This document shows, one piece after another, positions 46,930-59,157 of a stretch of DNA of 64,000 bases (position 1 is the first letter of the stretch; the number at the start of each line of letters is the position of its first letter). The notes under the pieces were generated by a model. It was not told where the DNA came from. It worked only from the letters and a program-made list of their open reading frames with translations, and ran no database searches. This stretch comes from Allorhizobium ampelinum S4 (GTDB lineage: Bacteria; Pseudomonadota; Alphaproteobacteria; Rhizobiales; Rhizobiaceae), in contig NC_011989.1 in the NCBI RefSeq assembly GCF_000016285.1, forward strand, positions 3,325,001-3,389,000, read 5' to 3'. Position numbers and translations under genes: made by a program.

Positions 46930-47847
46930 ATGCCAAAACAAACCATGTCCGATCACCACCATCCTTTACCTGTTTCGCAAAAACCAGTCTTGCGTTTTGC
47001 GCCCAGTCCAAATGGCTATCTTCATCTCGGCCATGCCCTTTCGGCACTGATCAATGCCGATATGGCTGAGGCGACCGGTGGCCGGCTGCTGTTGCGGATC
47101 GAGGATATCGATATCGACCGCTGCACGCCCGCATTCGAGGCGGCGATCTATGAGGATCTCGCCTGGCTTGGCGTGACATGGGAACATCAGGTGCGCCGCC
47201 AGTCAGAGCATATCGACGCCTATCGTTCTGCCTTGGCAAAGCTTCAGGCGATGGATCTGGTCTATCCGGCCTTTCTCAGCCGCGCCGAGATCAAGCAGCA
47301 GGCGCAGGCCGCAGAGGCGCAAGGCAAGGTCTGGCCCCGCGACCCGGATGGTGCCTGGCATTATCCGGCAGGCGAACGGCAGATGGACCGGCATTTGGCG
47401 CAGCAACGGATCGACCGGGGTGAGCGCCACAGCCTGCGCCTGGATACCGGCAAAGCACTGTCCATGATTGGCGCCGACCTGCATTGGGAGGAAAGAACCG
47501 GCGACACGGTGCAGCAGATCACCGCCGATCCGACCATCTGGGGCGATGTCATTCTCTGGCGTTGGGATGCGCCCTCCAGCTACCACCTGTCTGTTGTCGT
47601 GGATGACGCCCTCCAGGGTGTGACCCATGTGGTGCGCGGCGAGGATCTCTATCACGCCACCGCCGTCCACCGCCTGTTGCAAAGCCTGCTTGGCCTGCCC
47701 ATACCGACCTATACGCACCATCGGCTGATAATCGGCGAGGACGGGCGCAAACTGTCAAAGAGCCTGCAATCGGCAGGTCTCCGGCACTTGCGCGCAGATG
47801 GCCTCTCACCCCTCGACATCCGTAGGCTGGTGGGGATTGCGGTCTGA
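46930..47847 (+). CDS. gluQ: Glutamyl-Q tRNA(Asp) synthetase
   Basis: Truncated glutamyl-tRNA synthetase paralogue that attaches glutamate to queuosine-34 of tRNA-Asp. 305 residues. FAPSPNGYLHLGHALSAL carries the HIGH-type motif and GRKLSKSL the KMSKS-type motif; the anticodon-binding domain is absent, as expected. ATG 46930 or 46945 (MSDHHH) could be the start; neither has a clear ribosome site. The 3' end overlaps the convergent YihY gene by 42 bases. Confidence 0.94.
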   Translation: MPKQTMSDHHHPLPVSQKPVLRFAPSPNGYLHLGHALSALINADMAEATGGRLLLRIEDIDIDRCTPAFEAAIYEDLAWLGVTWEHQVRRQSEHIDAYRSALAKLQAMDLVYPAFLSRAEIKQQAQAAEAQGKVWPRDPDGAWHYPAGERQMDRHLAQQRIDRGERHSLRLDTGKALSMIGADLHWEERTGDTVQQITADPTIWGDVILWRWDAPSSYHLSVVVDDALQGVTHVVRGEDLYHATAVHRLLQSLLGLPIPTYTHHRLIIGEDGRKLSKSLQSAGLRHLRADGLSPLDIRRLVGIAV

Positions 47848-48702
47848 CATTCGCCGTGATCGCGTACGCGGCCTGGAAAACTTCATCAATGCCGCGTTGA
47901 ATTCCGCGCCGATCAGGAACAGCACGCCCAGCATGTAGAGAAATATGATCACCACCATAACCGAGGCCAGACCGGCATAGGTGGCGGCATAATTGGCAAA
48001 GGTGGCGAGATAGGCGGCAAAGGCCAGCGCACCCAGCAGCCAGAGCAACAGCGTCAGGCAGATGCCGGGCAGAACATCAATCAGACGCCGCCGGTCCGCC
48101 GGGAGCCACAGATGCGAAATCGTCAGACCGACTGCCAGCAGGATTAGAGTGCCAAGCACGCTCCAATTCGATACCAGCGCCAGGAAATCCTTCAAAAGCG
48201 GAAATTGCCGCTCGGCAAAGCGCAGCGCAATTGGCACAGCGATCAGCAGCACGCTAATGACAGCGAAGGCGGCAACCCCCATGATGACGAAACCAAGGCT
48301 GATGAGCCGGGTAATATACCAGGGCCGGGTTTCCGTGACCCGATAGGCACGATTCAGCGCCGTGCGTAGCGCTTCCACCCCGTTTGACGCGAAATAGGCT
48401 GCCGCCAGCACCGAAATGGTCAGTAGCCCGCCGCGCGGAATGGTCAGCACCTGCACCACCTGCTCGGAAATCGGCTTGGCGATTTCTTCCGGCCAGGTAT
48501 CGAAAATAAAATGGATGGCTGTTGGTGCAAAGGTATTGGCACCGAGAAGACCGGCAAGCGCCGTGCCGAAGATCAGGAAGGGAAACACCGCCAGCAAGAT
48601 CGACAGCGCCACATGGCTCGCCATCGCCCAACCATCATCCTCGGTGAAATGCCAGACCGCATCAAAGGCCACCTTGTAAAGCCTGCCCAGATAGGACCGC
48701 AT
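47806..48702 (-). CDS. YihY/BrkB family inner membrane protein
   Basis: 298 residues with six predicted membrane helices and the family features WAMASHVALSILLAVFPFLIF, LTIPRGGLLTISVLAAAYFASNGVEALRTALNRAY and ILLWLLGALAFAAYL. Once thought to be RNase BN, the family is a membrane protein of unknown transport role. ATG with GGGAGACGG upstream. Its last 14 codons overlap gluQ on the other strand. Confidence 0.92.
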   Translation of the reverse strand: MRSYLGRLYKVAFDAVWHFTEDDGWAMASHVALSILLAVFPFLIFGTALAGLLGANTFAPTAIHFIFDTWPEEIAKPISEQVVQVLTIPRGGLLTISVLAAAYFASNGVEALRTALNRAYRVTETRPWYITRLISLGFVIMGVAAFAVISVLLIAVPIALRFAERQFPLLKDFLALVSNWSVLGTLILLAVGLTISHLWLPADRRRLIDVLPGICLTLLLWLLGALAFAAYLATFANYAATYAGLASVMVVIIFLYMLGVLFLIGAEFNAALMKFSRPRTRSRRMSDRNPHQPTDVEG

Positions 48703-48812
48703 TCCGTCTCCCGTTCATTTATTTCATGACTGCTTCTCAAGCGGCCTGCCACAATTGCCTATATCTGTCGAATATGGGAGACCCTATCGTATTTGTAAGA
48801 GGAAAATCTCAT

Positions 48813-49646
48813 ATGGCCGCACAGAAAAGCATTATCGTCACCGGCTGCTCCTCCGGCATCGGAGCCTACTGCGCCCGCGCCCTGAAGCAGGATGGCTGGC
48901 GGGTATTTGCCACCGTGCGCAAGGCCGAAGACTTAAAAGCCCTTGAGGATGACGGTCTTGAAGCGCTGCTGATGGATTACCGCGACACGGCAAGCATCGC
49001 GGCCCTCGCTGAGACCGTGTTGTCGCGCACCGGCGGGCGGCTGGACGCCCTGTTCAACAATGGCGCCTATGGACAGGCAGGTGCGGTCGAAGATCTGCCA
49101 ACGGAGGCGCTTCGTGAACAGTTCGAGACCAATGTCTTCGGCTGGCACGACCTGACACGGCGGATCGTGCCGGTGATGCGCGCGCAAGGGTCGGGCCGTA
49201 TCGTGCAATGCTCGTCTATTCTCGGCCTCATTCCCTATCGCTGGCGCGGCGCCTATACGGCGTCCAAATTTGCGCTGGAGGGCCTGTCGCTGACCCTGCG
49301 CATGGAGCTGGACGGCAGCGGCGTCATGGTCAGCCTAATCGAGCCGGGTCCGATAGAAAGCCGTTTTACCGCCAATTGCCTTGAGGCCATCAAACGCAAT
49401 ATCGACGTGGAAAATTCGGTCCATGCCGCAGATTACCGGCGTCAATTGGCCCGCCTTGACGGCACCGGACCGAAAAAACGCCACAAGCTTGGACCGGATG
49501 CCGTGTATAAAGTGTTGCAGCACGCCTTGACCGCGAAGCGTCCACGGCCACATTATCTGGTCACAAAACCGGCGAAACAGGGCGTCGCACTCAAACGGCT
49601 GATGCCGTCCGATCTCTTCTATCGGCTGATGCGGGCGCTGGATTGA
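48813..49646 (+). CDS. SDR family oxidoreductase
   Basis: 277 residues. Classical short-chain dehydrogenase: cofactor loop TGCSSGIGAYC near residue 11, NNGAYG, catalytic Ser in IVQCSSILGL and Tyr/Lys in YTASKFALEG near 148-152. The start at MAAQKSIIVTG is set by AAGAGGAAA upstream. Substrate unknown. Co-directional with the twin-TM and cobalamin genes, 36 bases before the former. Confidence 0.92.
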   Translation: MAAQKSIIVTGCSSGIGAYCARALKQDGWRVFATVRKAEDLKALEDDGLEALLMDYRDTASIAALAETVLSRTGGRLDALFNNGAYGQAGAVEDLPTEALREQFETNVFGWHDLTRRIVPVMRAQGSGRIVQCSSILGLIPYRWRGAYTASKFALEGLSLTLRMELDGSGVMVSLIEPGPIESRFTANCLEAIKRNIDVENSVHAADYRRQLARLDGTGPKKRHKLGPDAVYKVLQHALTAKRPRPHYLVTKPAKQGVALKRLMPSDLFYRLMRALD

Positions 49647-49682
49647 TCGGATAGGTATTCATAATAAGGTCAGCGGCGCATC

Positions 49683-49880
49683 ATGTCCTCATTCACCACC
49701 ATTCTGGCCATTATCGTCATGGGGCTTGTCGCGCTGGTTCTGGTGCGCGGGCTGTTCAACATGATGAAGGGCGGCGATGCCAACCGTTCCAACAAGCTAA
49801 TGCAGATGCGTGTGCTGCTTCAGGCCATTGCCGTGGTGCTGATCATGCTGACATTGTGGATCACCGGCGGCGGCCGTTAG
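49683..49880 (+). CDS. Twin transmembrane protein (HIG1-like)
   Basis: 65 residues, two membrane helices (about 5-25 and 42-60) joined by a basic loop (GGDANRSNKLMQMR). Typical small alphaproteobacterial protein found just upstream of cobalamin adenosyltransferase. Relatives of this HIG1-like type are linked to respiratory complexes, but the role here is unproven. Confidence 0.88.
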   Translation: MSSFTTILAIIVMGLVALVLVRGLFNMMKGGDANRSNKLMQMRVLLQAIAVVLIMLTLWITGGGR

Positions 49881-49974
49881 GTCTGTCAGGCTCCACTTTT
49901 CCTAACAGTCTGTCCAAAAATTGCCGCTGGCCAGCAGCAATTCTTGAGCAGGCTGTCAGGCAAACTCTCATAAT

Positions 49975-49989
49975 GCGGGTACCACCCGC
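49975..49989 (+). promoter_or_regulatory. Small hairpin before the cobalamin adenosyltransferase gene
   Basis: GCGGGT (49975-49980) pairs perfectly with ACCCGC (49984-49989) across ACC, about 20 bases before the start codon. It could limit ribosome access; no cobalamin riboswitch was seen. Confidence 0.35.
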
Positions 49990-50010
49990 TTTCTCAAGAC
50001 GAATGGTTCC

Positions 50011-50589
50011 ATGGTAAAACTCAATAAAATCTACACCCGAACCGGCGATGACGGCACCACGGCGCTGGTCTGCGGCCCGCGCCGCTTCAAGCACGATCTG
50101 CGTGTCGATGCCTATGGCACGATCGATGAGGCCAACAGCGCCATCGGTGTTGCCCGACTGTACACGGCAGGCGATGAGGTGCTGGACGCCATGCTGTTTC
50201 GCATCCAGAACGACCTTTTCGATCTTGGTGCTGATCTGGCCACGCCCGATACCGGCGAAAAACTGGAATGGGAACCCTTGCGCGTCGTCCAGAGCCAGGT
50301 GGACAGGATCGAACAGGAAATCGATGCGCTGAACGCCCATCTCGAACCGCTGAAATCCTTTGTCTTGCCCGCAGGCTCACCAGCCTCCGCCAATCTGCAT
50401 CTGGCCCGCACCATAGCAAGACGCGGCGAACGGATCATCGTCGATCTGATGCAGATCCCCGGCGAAGCCGTCTCGGCACCAGCGCTGAAATATGTGAACC
50501 GGCTCTCCGATTTCCTGTTCGTCGCCGCCCGCTATGCCAATGAGATTGGCAAGGCCGATGTTTTGTGGGTGCCTGGAAAAAACCGGTAG
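50011..50589 (+). CDS. Cob(I)yrinic acid a,c-diamide adenosyltransferase (PduO type)
   Basis: 192 residues. Adenosylates cobalamin using ATP. The N-terminal ATP motif KIYTRTGDDGTTAL, then RVDAYGTIDEANSAIG and the basic motif ARTIARRGERIIVDL, are diagnostic of the PduO family. It follows the twin-TM gene, probably in one transcript. Confidence 0.94.
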   Translation: MVKLNKIYTRTGDDGTTALVCGPRRFKHDLRVDAYGTIDEANSAIGVARLYTAGDEVLDAMLFRIQNDLFDLGADLATPDTGEKLEWEPLRVVQSQVDRIEQEIDALNAHLEPLKSFVLPAGSPASANLHLARTIARRGERIIVDLMQIPGEAVSAPALKYVNRLSDFLFVAARYANEIGKADVLWVPGKNR

Positions 50590-50989
50590 CGACAGCATCG
50601 CGCAGCAAACCGATTTTGGTTGGATGAAAGGCAATATTTGACGTGAACGTAAAAGTTAGGTAATTCTTGCCTCGGAGCATCAGTCTGCGGGAGGAGCATC
50701 GCAAGAATGAATGGCACCGTTGTCATGGAGGAAAAAATGCGTATCCATGTCGCCAATTGACAATCTCCAACGTGCAAAATGCCGCAGTCTGGCGTTTGCC
50801 TGAAAACGGAACATTGATGTTTCGACTGGCAGATAAACTGGGCTGTCGCATCTAAAAGAGAGTGGAAACGCGGCTGCATCATTCCCTAAATCGTCGCTGA
50901 TCTATGGAATTATGCAGGAATAAAGCAATTGCGGCACCGCATGTCATCATGCGCAAGGCCCACTAGAAGGTGAAGCAAGGAAGGACCCC
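50590..50989. other. Intergenic region upstream of etfB
   Basis: 400 bases without a supported gene. GGAATTATGCAGGA at about 50905 looks like a partial copy of the palindrome family. The etfB promoter should be here; no clear box was assigned. AAGGAAGGA precedes etfB. Confidence 0.5.
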
Positions 50990-51739
50990 ATGAAGATTCT
51001 CGTGCCCGTCAAGCGCGTCGTCGATTATAACGTCAAGATCCGCGTCAAGCCGGATGGCTCCGGCGTCGAGCTTGCCAATGTGAAGATGTCGATGAACCCG
51101 TTCGACGAAATTTCCGTTGAGGAAGCGCTGCGCCTGAAAGAAGCGGGCAAGGCAGAGGAAGTGGTCGTGGTTTCCATCGGCCCAGCCAAGGCTGAAGAAA
51201 CCCTGCGCACTGCCCTTGCCATGGGTGCAGACCGGGCCATTCTGGTGGAAACCGAGGATGCCGTCGAGCCGCTGGCCGTCGCCAAGATCCTCAAGGGCAT
51301 CGTCGAGGCCGAGGCCCCGGGCCTGATCATCGTCGGCAAGCAGGCAATTGATGATGACAGCAACCAGACCGGCCAGATGCTCGCGGCCCTCTTGGGCTGG
51401 GCGCAGGCCACCTTTGCTTCCAAGCTGGAGATCGGCGACGGTTCGGCCAATGTCACCCGCGAAGTCGATGGCGGCTTGCAGACCATTGCCGTCAAACTGC
51501 CAGCCGTGGTCACCACCGACCTGCGCCTGAACGAGCCGCGCTATGCCTCGCTGCCCAATATCATGAAGGCCAAGAAGAAGCCGCTCGACAAGAAGACGCC
51601 TGCCGATTTCGGTGTCGATACCACACCGCGCCTCAAGGTGCTGAAAACCGAGGAGCCGGGTGGCCGCAAGGCGGGCATCAAGGTCAAGTCGGTGGCCGAA
51701 CTGGTCGAAAAGCTTAAGAACGAAGCCGGCGTGCTTTGA
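50990..51739 (+). CDS. etfB: Electron transfer flavoprotein subunit beta
   Basis: 249 residues. Small subunit of ETF, which binds AMP and carries electrons with EtfA/FAD from acyl-CoA and related dehydrogenases to ETF:quinone oxidoreductase. The N-terminus [19 protein letters not shown] and the signature [27 protein letters not shown] are typical. It precedes etfA by 24 bases. Confidence 0.96.
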   Translation: MKILVPVKRVVDYNVKIRVKPDGSGVELANVKMSMNPFDEISVEEALRLKEAGKAEEVVVVSIGPAKAEETLRTALAMGADRAILVETEDAVEPLAVAKILKGIVEAEAPGLIIVGKQAIDDDSNQTGQMLAALLGWAQATFASKLEIGDGSANVTREVDGGLQTIAVKLPAVVTTDLRLNEPRYASLPNIMKAKKKPLDKKTPADFGVDTTPRLKVLKTEEPGGRKAGIKVKSVAELVEKLKNEAGVL

Positions 51740-51763
51740 TTTCGGATTGGGAGATATAGTAAA

Positions 51764-52693
51764 ATGGCCATTCTTCTTCTGGCAGATCACGACAACGCAA
51801 CCATTTCCGAACAGACCGCCAAGACCCTGACGGCAGCAGCCAAAATTGGCGGCGATATCCATGTTCTCGTCGCAGGTGCAAACGCTAAACCCGCCGCAGA
51901 CGCCGCCGCCAAATTGTCCGGCGTCTCGAAAGTGCTGCTGGCCGACAGCGCCGAGCTTGGCAACCAGCTGGCAGAACCGCTGGCAGCCTTGATCGTGTCG
52001 CTGGCACCCGCCTACGATACGATCATCACCGCCGCCACGTCGGTCGGCAAGAATGTCGCGCCGCGCGTCGCGGCCCTGCTTGATGTCGCTCAGATTTCGG
52101 AAATCGTCGAAGTGATCTCTGCCGACACCTTCAAGCGCCCGATCTATGCCGGCAATGCCATCCAGACGGTTCAGTCGAGCGATGCCAAGAAGGTCATCAC
52201 CGTGCGCACCGCCTCTTTCGCCGCCGCTGCTGCCGATGGCTCGGCTGCGGTCGAGGCCGTGGCAGCGGTTGCCAATCCTGGCCTGTCCAGCTTTGTCTCA
52301 GATGCGCTGTCGTCGTCGGAGCGCCCGGAACTGACATCCGCCAAGATCATCATCTCGGGCGGTCGCGCGCTCGGCTCCTCGGAGAAGTTCAAGGAAGTCA
52401 TTCTGCCGCTGGCCGACAAGCTGGGGGCCGCTGTCGGCGCCTCGCGCGCCGCCGTCGATGCAGGCTATGCGCCGAACGACTGGCAGGTTGGCCAGACCGG
52501 CAAGGTCGTCGCACCGCAGCTCTACATCGCCTGCGGCATTTCCGGTGCCATCCAGCATCTGGCCGGTATGAAGGACAGCAAGGTAATCGTCGCCATCAAC
52601 AAGGACGAGGAAGCCCCAATCTTCCAGGTCGCCGATTATGGCCTGGTCGCAGACCTGTTCGACGCCCTGCCGGAATTTGAAAAGGCGCTTTGA
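51764..52693 (+). CDS. etfA: Electron transfer flavoprotein subunit alpha
   Basis: 309 residues. FAD-binding subunit of ETF: the C-terminal half has [36 protein letters not shown] and [16 protein letters not shown]. Co-transcribed with etfB. The transcript ends at a strong hairpin 30 bases downstream. Confidence 0.96.
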   Translation: MAILLLADHDNATISEQTAKTLTAAAKIGGDIHVLVAGANAKPAADAAAKLSGVSKVLLADSAELGNQLAEPLAALIVSLAPAYDTIITAATSVGKNVAPRVAALLDVAQISEIVEVISADTFKRPIYAGNAIQTVQSSDAKKVITVRTASFAAAAADGSAAVEAVAAVANPGLSSFVSDALSSSERPELTSAKIIISGGRALGSSEKFKEVILPLADKLGAAVGASRAAVDAGYAPNDWQVGQTGKVVAPQLYIACGISGAIQHLAGMKDSKVIVAINKDEEAPIFQVADYGLVADLFDALPEFEKAL

Positions 52694-52724
52694 TCGCGCC
52701 TTGATCAACGAAATTTAGACAAGG

Positions 52725-52751
52725 AAAAGGCCGCAGACATGCGGCCTTTTT
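52725..52751. terminator. Terminator between etfA and the MCP gene
   Basis: AAAAGGCCGC (52725-52734), loop AGACAT, then GCGGCCTTTTT. Perfect 10-bp stem followed by T5; usable in both directions between convergent genes. Confidence 0.9.
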
Positions 52752-52785
52752 GCTTTTCAGGGATTATTTCGACAGTGGAGAGTGC

Positions 52786-55693
<2,908 letters not shown>

Positions 55694-56566
55694 ATGATCA
55701 AGAATGTTGGAATTGTCGGCGCGGGACAGATGGGCTGCGGCATTGCCTATGTCTCGTCGCTTTCCGGTTACGATGTCACGCTTTATGACCTGAGCAAGGA
55801 ACGGATTGAAGCCGGGCTTGCCACCATCAACGGCAACATGGCCCGCCAGGTTGCCAATGGCAAGATGGAGGATAGCGAGCGCAAGGCAGCTCTCGCTCGC
55901 ATTTCCGGCGTCACCGATGTGCAGGATCTGGCCCAGGTGGACCTGGTGATTGAGGCGGCCACCGAGGATGAAAGCGTCAAGCGCAAGATTTTCGGCCAGA
56001 TCTGCCCGGTGCTAAAGCCCGAAGCGCTGCTGGCCACCAATACGTCCTCGCTGTCCATCACCCGGCTTGCGGCATCCACGGACCGCCCGGAACGTTTCAT
56101 GGGCATCCATTTCATGAACCCGGTCCCGGTGATGAAGCTGGTGGAACTGGTGCGCGGCATTGCCACCGGTGAAAAGACCTTTGAGACCGCCAAGGACTTC
56201 GTGCGGTCGCTGGACAAGACCATAACCGTCGCCGAGGATTTTCCCGCCTTCATCGTCAACCGCATCCTGCTGCCGATGATCAACGAGGCGATCTACACGC
56301 TCTATGAAGGGGTCGGTTCGGTCGAGGCCATCGATACCGCCATGAAGCTCGGCGCCAATCATCCGATGGGACCGTTGCAGCTCGCCGATTTCATCGGTCT
56401 CGATACTTGCCTGTCAATCATGCAGGTTCTGCATGACGGCTTGGCCGACAGCAAATATCGCCCCTGCCCGCTGCTGGTCAAATATGTGGAAGCGGGATGG
56501 CTTGGACGCAAGTCAGGCCGCGGCTTCTACGATTACCGCGGCGAAATCCCGATTCCGACGCGGTAA
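55694..56566 (+). CDS. 3-hydroxybutyryl-CoA dehydrogenase
   Basis: 290 residues. NAD(P)-dependent oxidoreductase of (S)-3-hydroxyacyl-CoA/acetoacetyl-CoA. Rossmann loop GIVGAGQMGCGIA at the N-terminus; HCDH signature HFMNPVPVMKLVELV with catalytic His near 140; FPAFIVNRILLPMINEA begins the C-terminal domain. The start is at MIKNVGIVGAG (GGGAGACGTG upstream). Its closeness to etfBA suggests a shared role in fatty-acid or butyrate metabolism. Confidence 0.94.
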   Translation: MIKNVGIVGAGQMGCGIAYVSSLSGYDVTLYDLSKERIEAGLATINGNMARQVANGKMEDSERKAALARISGVTDVQDLAQVDLVIEAATEDESVKRKIFGQICPVLKPEALLATNTSSLSITRLAASTDRPERFMGIHFMNPVPVMKLVELVRGIATGEKTFETAKDFVRSLDKTITVAEDFPAFIVNRILLPMINEAIYTLYEGVGSVEAIDTAMKLGANHPMGPLQLADFIGLDTCLSIMQVLHDGLADSKYRPCPLLVKYVEAGWLGRKSGRGFYDYRGEIPIPTR

Positions 56567-56582
56567 AGGTTCTGGCTGGGTC

Positions 56583-56615
56583 ATGCGAAGAGCCATTGAG
56601 AATGGCTCTTCGCAT
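56583..56615. terminator. Strong hairpin after the hydroxyacyl-CoA dehydrogenase gene
   Basis: A perfect 15-bp stem (56583-56597 with 56601-56615) and GAG loop, 17 bases past the stop codon. It is followed by TTCCC, a weak T-tract. Confidence 0.75.
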
Positions 56616-56708
56616 TCCCTATGAAAAAACATCAAGCCTCTGATAAAGTTGATATATTTTCTATTTTTCAAGTCAAGCATGCATGAGCATTTTGGAGACT
56701 TGGTATAA

Positions 56709-56743
56709 AGCATCGTGCCAATTCCGCTTTTCTGCACGATGCT
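56709..56743 (-). terminator. tlpA terminator
   Basis: On the minus strand AGCATCGTGC and GCACGATGCT form a 10-bp stem followed by TTTAT, 28 bases past the tlpA stop. Confidence 0.75.
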
Positions 56744-56770
56744 ATCAAGCCAGATCGATAAAAGCCGAGA

Positions 56771-57433
56771 TCAAAGCGTCTTCAGCCCGTCGATCAGGTT
56801 TTTGGCGTCCTCACTGTCCCATACGGCGGGGCCATTCATGGAGCCGAGCAGGCAACCCTTGCCATCGATCGCCAGCGTCACCGGCAGGCCGAAAGCCAGA
56901 CCCTGCTTTTTCAGTGCATTGAAGACGCCCATGGAGCTGTCGCGGTAAAAGCCGAGATGATCGATGCCGTTGTCGCTGAGAAAGGCTTTCGGCCTTTCGT
57001 CGCTGCCACTGTCGATATTGATCGCCACGACCTCAAATTTATCACCGCCCTTGGCCTGTTGCAGGCGGTTAAGGGCGGGCATTTCCTCCCGGCAGGGCAG
57101 GCACCAGGTCGCCCAGAGGTTGACCAGCAGCGGCTTGCCCTTGAAATCCTGGAGGCTCTTGTCGGCGCCGCTGGCATCCTTGAAGGTGAGACCGGTAATC
57201 TGGCGCGGCGGATTGGCCGCCACCACAGCCGCAACCTGGCCCTTGATCAACGGGTCAAGCGTCTTGACCGCCTGTGCTGCCGTCTCACACCCTTGGGCGA
57301 CAGCGATTTCAGAGCCATTGCCAGACCCCGTCTCCTTCACGTATACCGCAACCGCGCCGGCCAACACACCGGCAATCGCCGCAAACGCAATCAGCTTGGC
57401 GGAAGGAAGTCCCAGCGGTCTTTTTTTCGTCAT
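56771..57433 (-). CDS. tlpA: Thiol:disulfide interchange protein TlpA
   Basis: 220 residues with an N-terminal membrane anchor (about 12-30) and a periplasmic thioredoxin domain. Active site W-C-L-P-C in [17 protein letters not shown]. Two further cysteines (AQGCETAA and DGKGCLLGS) match the extra structural disulfide known in Bradyrhizobium TlpA. TlpA reduces copper-chaperone and oxidase-subunit thiols during cytochrome aa3 assembly. Its start is only 24 bases from that of argH, divergent. Confidence 0.93.
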   Translation of the reverse strand: MTKKRPLGLPSAKLIAFAAIAGVLAGAVAVYVKETGSGNGSEIAVAQGCETAAQAVKTLDPLIKGQVAAVVAANPPRQITGLTFKDASGADKSLQDFKGKPLLVNLWATWCLPCREEMPALNRLQQAKGGDKFEVVAINIDSGSDERPKAFLSDNGIDHLGFYRDSSMGVFNALKKQGLAFGLPVTLAIDGKGCLLGSMNGPAVWDSEDAKNLIDGLKTL

Positions 57434-57457
57434 CGACGTCTCCAGGATCTATTGAGC

Positions 57458-58861
57458 ATGGCCGAGGACACCAAAGACACGACATCCTCCAACCAGATGT
57501 GGGGCGGCCGTTTTGCCTCTGGCCCGGCGGCCATCATGGAGGAGATAAACGCCTCAATCGGTTTCGACAAGAAGCTCTATGCCCAGGATATCCGCGGTTC
57601 GATTGCCCATGCCACCATGTTGGCCCATCAAGGCATTATTTCCGGCGAAGACAAAGACAAGATCGTCACCGGGCTGAACACGATTTTGTCAGAGATCGAA
57701 GCGGGACAATTCACCTTCTCCCGCAAGCTTGAAGACATTCACATGAATATCGAGGCGCGGCTGGCCGACCTGATTGGTCCCGCCGCCGGTCGCCTGCACA
57801 CCGCCCGTTCGCGCAATGACCAGGTGGCGCTGGATTTTCGCCTCTGGGTCAAGGAAGAGCTGCAAAAAGCCGAAAGCCTGCTGACAGACCTGATCGCCGC
57901 CTTTCTCGACCGTGCCGAGGAACATGCCGAGACGGTCATGCCCGGCTTTACCCATTTGCAGACCGCGCAGCCAGTCACCTTCGGCCATCACTGCATGGCC
58001 TATGTGGAAATGTTTGGCCGGGATCGCCAGCGGGTACGCCACGCTATCGAACATCTGGATGAAAGCCCAATCGGTGCTGCCGCTCTTGCCGGCACCGGCT
58101 ATGCTATCGACCGCCATATGACCGCAAAGGCGCTCGGTTTTCGCGAGCCGACTCGCAATTCCATCGATACCGTGTCAGACCGCGATTTCGCGCTGGAATT
58201 CCTGTCGATTGCCGCCATTTCGGCGGTGCATCTGTCGCGTTTGGCAGAAGAAATCGTCATCTGGTCAACACCGCAATTCGGCTTTATCCGGCTCTCGGAT
58301 GCGTTTTCGACCGGCTCCTCGATCATGCCGCAGAAAAAGAACCCGGACGCCGCCGAACTGGTGCGCGCCAAGACGGGCCGGATCAATGGTTCGCTGATTG
58401 CACTTTTGACCATTATGAAGGGCCTGCCGCTCGCCTATTCCAAGGACATGCAGGAAGACAAGGAACAGGTCTTCGACGCTGCCGAGAGCCTGGAACTGGC
58501 GCTGGCCGCCATGACCGGGATGATCCGCGACATGACTGTGCGGGCCGACCGGATGAAGGCCGCAGCCGGTTCCGGCTTTTCCACGGCCACCGATCTGGCT
58601 GACTGGCTGGTGCGCGAGGCAGGGCTTCCCTTCCGCGACGCCCATCATGTCACGGGCCGGGTTGTCGCCCTGGCGGAGGAAAAAGGCTGCGATCTTGCCG
58701 ATCTGCCGCTTGAGGACTTGCAAGCCATTCATACCGCCATCACCGCCGATATCTATTCGGTCCTGACGGTGGAAGCCTCGGTTGCCAGCCGCAAAAGCTA
58801 TGGCGGCACGGCACCGGACGAGGTGCGCAAGCAGATCAAATGGTGGCGTGGCCGCAACTGA
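57458..58861 (+). CDS. argH: Argininosuccinate lyase
   Basis: Last step of arginine synthesis: splits argininosuccinate into arginine and fumarate. 467 residues. The fumarase/aspartase-family signature [12 protein letters not shown] lies near 290, and [13 protein letters not shown] and [13 protein letters not shown] are present. The start at [11 protein letters not shown] is preferred; the open frame extends far upstream antisense to tlpA but that part is not conserved. Confidence 0.97.
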   Translation: MAEDTKDTTSSNQMWGGRFASGPAAIMEEINASIGFDKKLYAQDIRGSIAHATMLAHQGIISGEDKDKIVTGLNTILSEIEAGQFTFSRKLEDIHMNIEARLADLIGPAAGRLHTARSRNDQVALDFRLWVKEELQKAESLLTDLIAAFLDRAEEHAETVMPGFTHLQTAQPVTFGHHCMAYVEMFGRDRQRVRHAIEHLDESPIGAAALAGTGYAIDRHMTAKALGFREPTRNSIDTVSDRDFALEFLSIAAISAVHLSRLAEEIVIWSTPQFGFIRLSDAFSTGSSIMPQKKNPDAAELVRAKTGRINGSLIALLTIMKGLPLAYSKDMQEDKEQVFDAAESLELALAAMTGMIRDMTVRADRMKAAAGSGFSTATDLADWLVREAGLPFRDAHHVTGRVVALAEEKGCDLADLPLEDLQAIHTAITADIYSVLTVEASVASRKSYGGTAPDEVRKQIKWWRGRN

Positions 58862-58955
58862 TCGTCAAACCCGATCGATCCATCACAAAAATCGGGATGC
58901 ATAGAGCCCGGTTTTTGGCTAGACATAGGCCCACCACCACGTTGGACAGGATATT

Positions 58956-59147
58956 ATGGCTGTTTCCTATCGAAGACTGATGATTTCTGCCACCTTGCTC
59001 GGTGCCGCCAGCATTCTGGTAACCGGCTGCGGCCGCAAGGGCGATCTGGACAAGCCTAGCACGCCGGTTGCCCAGCAGAACAAGGCGGACGCGCCAACCC
59101 AGACCAAGGCGCCAGAGAAGAAATTCTTCCTCGATCCGCTTCTGTGA
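58956..59147 (+). CDS. lptM: LPS translocon maturation chaperone LptM-like lipoprotein
   Basis: 63 residues. Signal peptide with lipobox V-T-G-C, then GRKGDLDKP, the short motif of the LptM (YifL) family that assists LptD oxidative maturation, and a hydrophilic tail. It lies between argH and lysA, the conserved position in proteobacteria; AGGA upstream of ATG. Confidence 0.88.
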   Translation: MAVSYRRLMISATLLGAASILVTGCGRKGDLDKPSTPVAQQNKADAPTQTKAPEKKFFLDPLL

Positions 59148-59157
59148 TAGGCGCACC

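Noticed and set aside
49881..50010. Cobalamin riboswitch before the adenosyltransferase gene
   Set aside because: Only 130 bases with small hairpins; the conserved B12-box was not found.
56957..57457. Extension of argH upstream of MAEDTK
   Set aside because: Antisense to tlpA and not part of the ArgH family.
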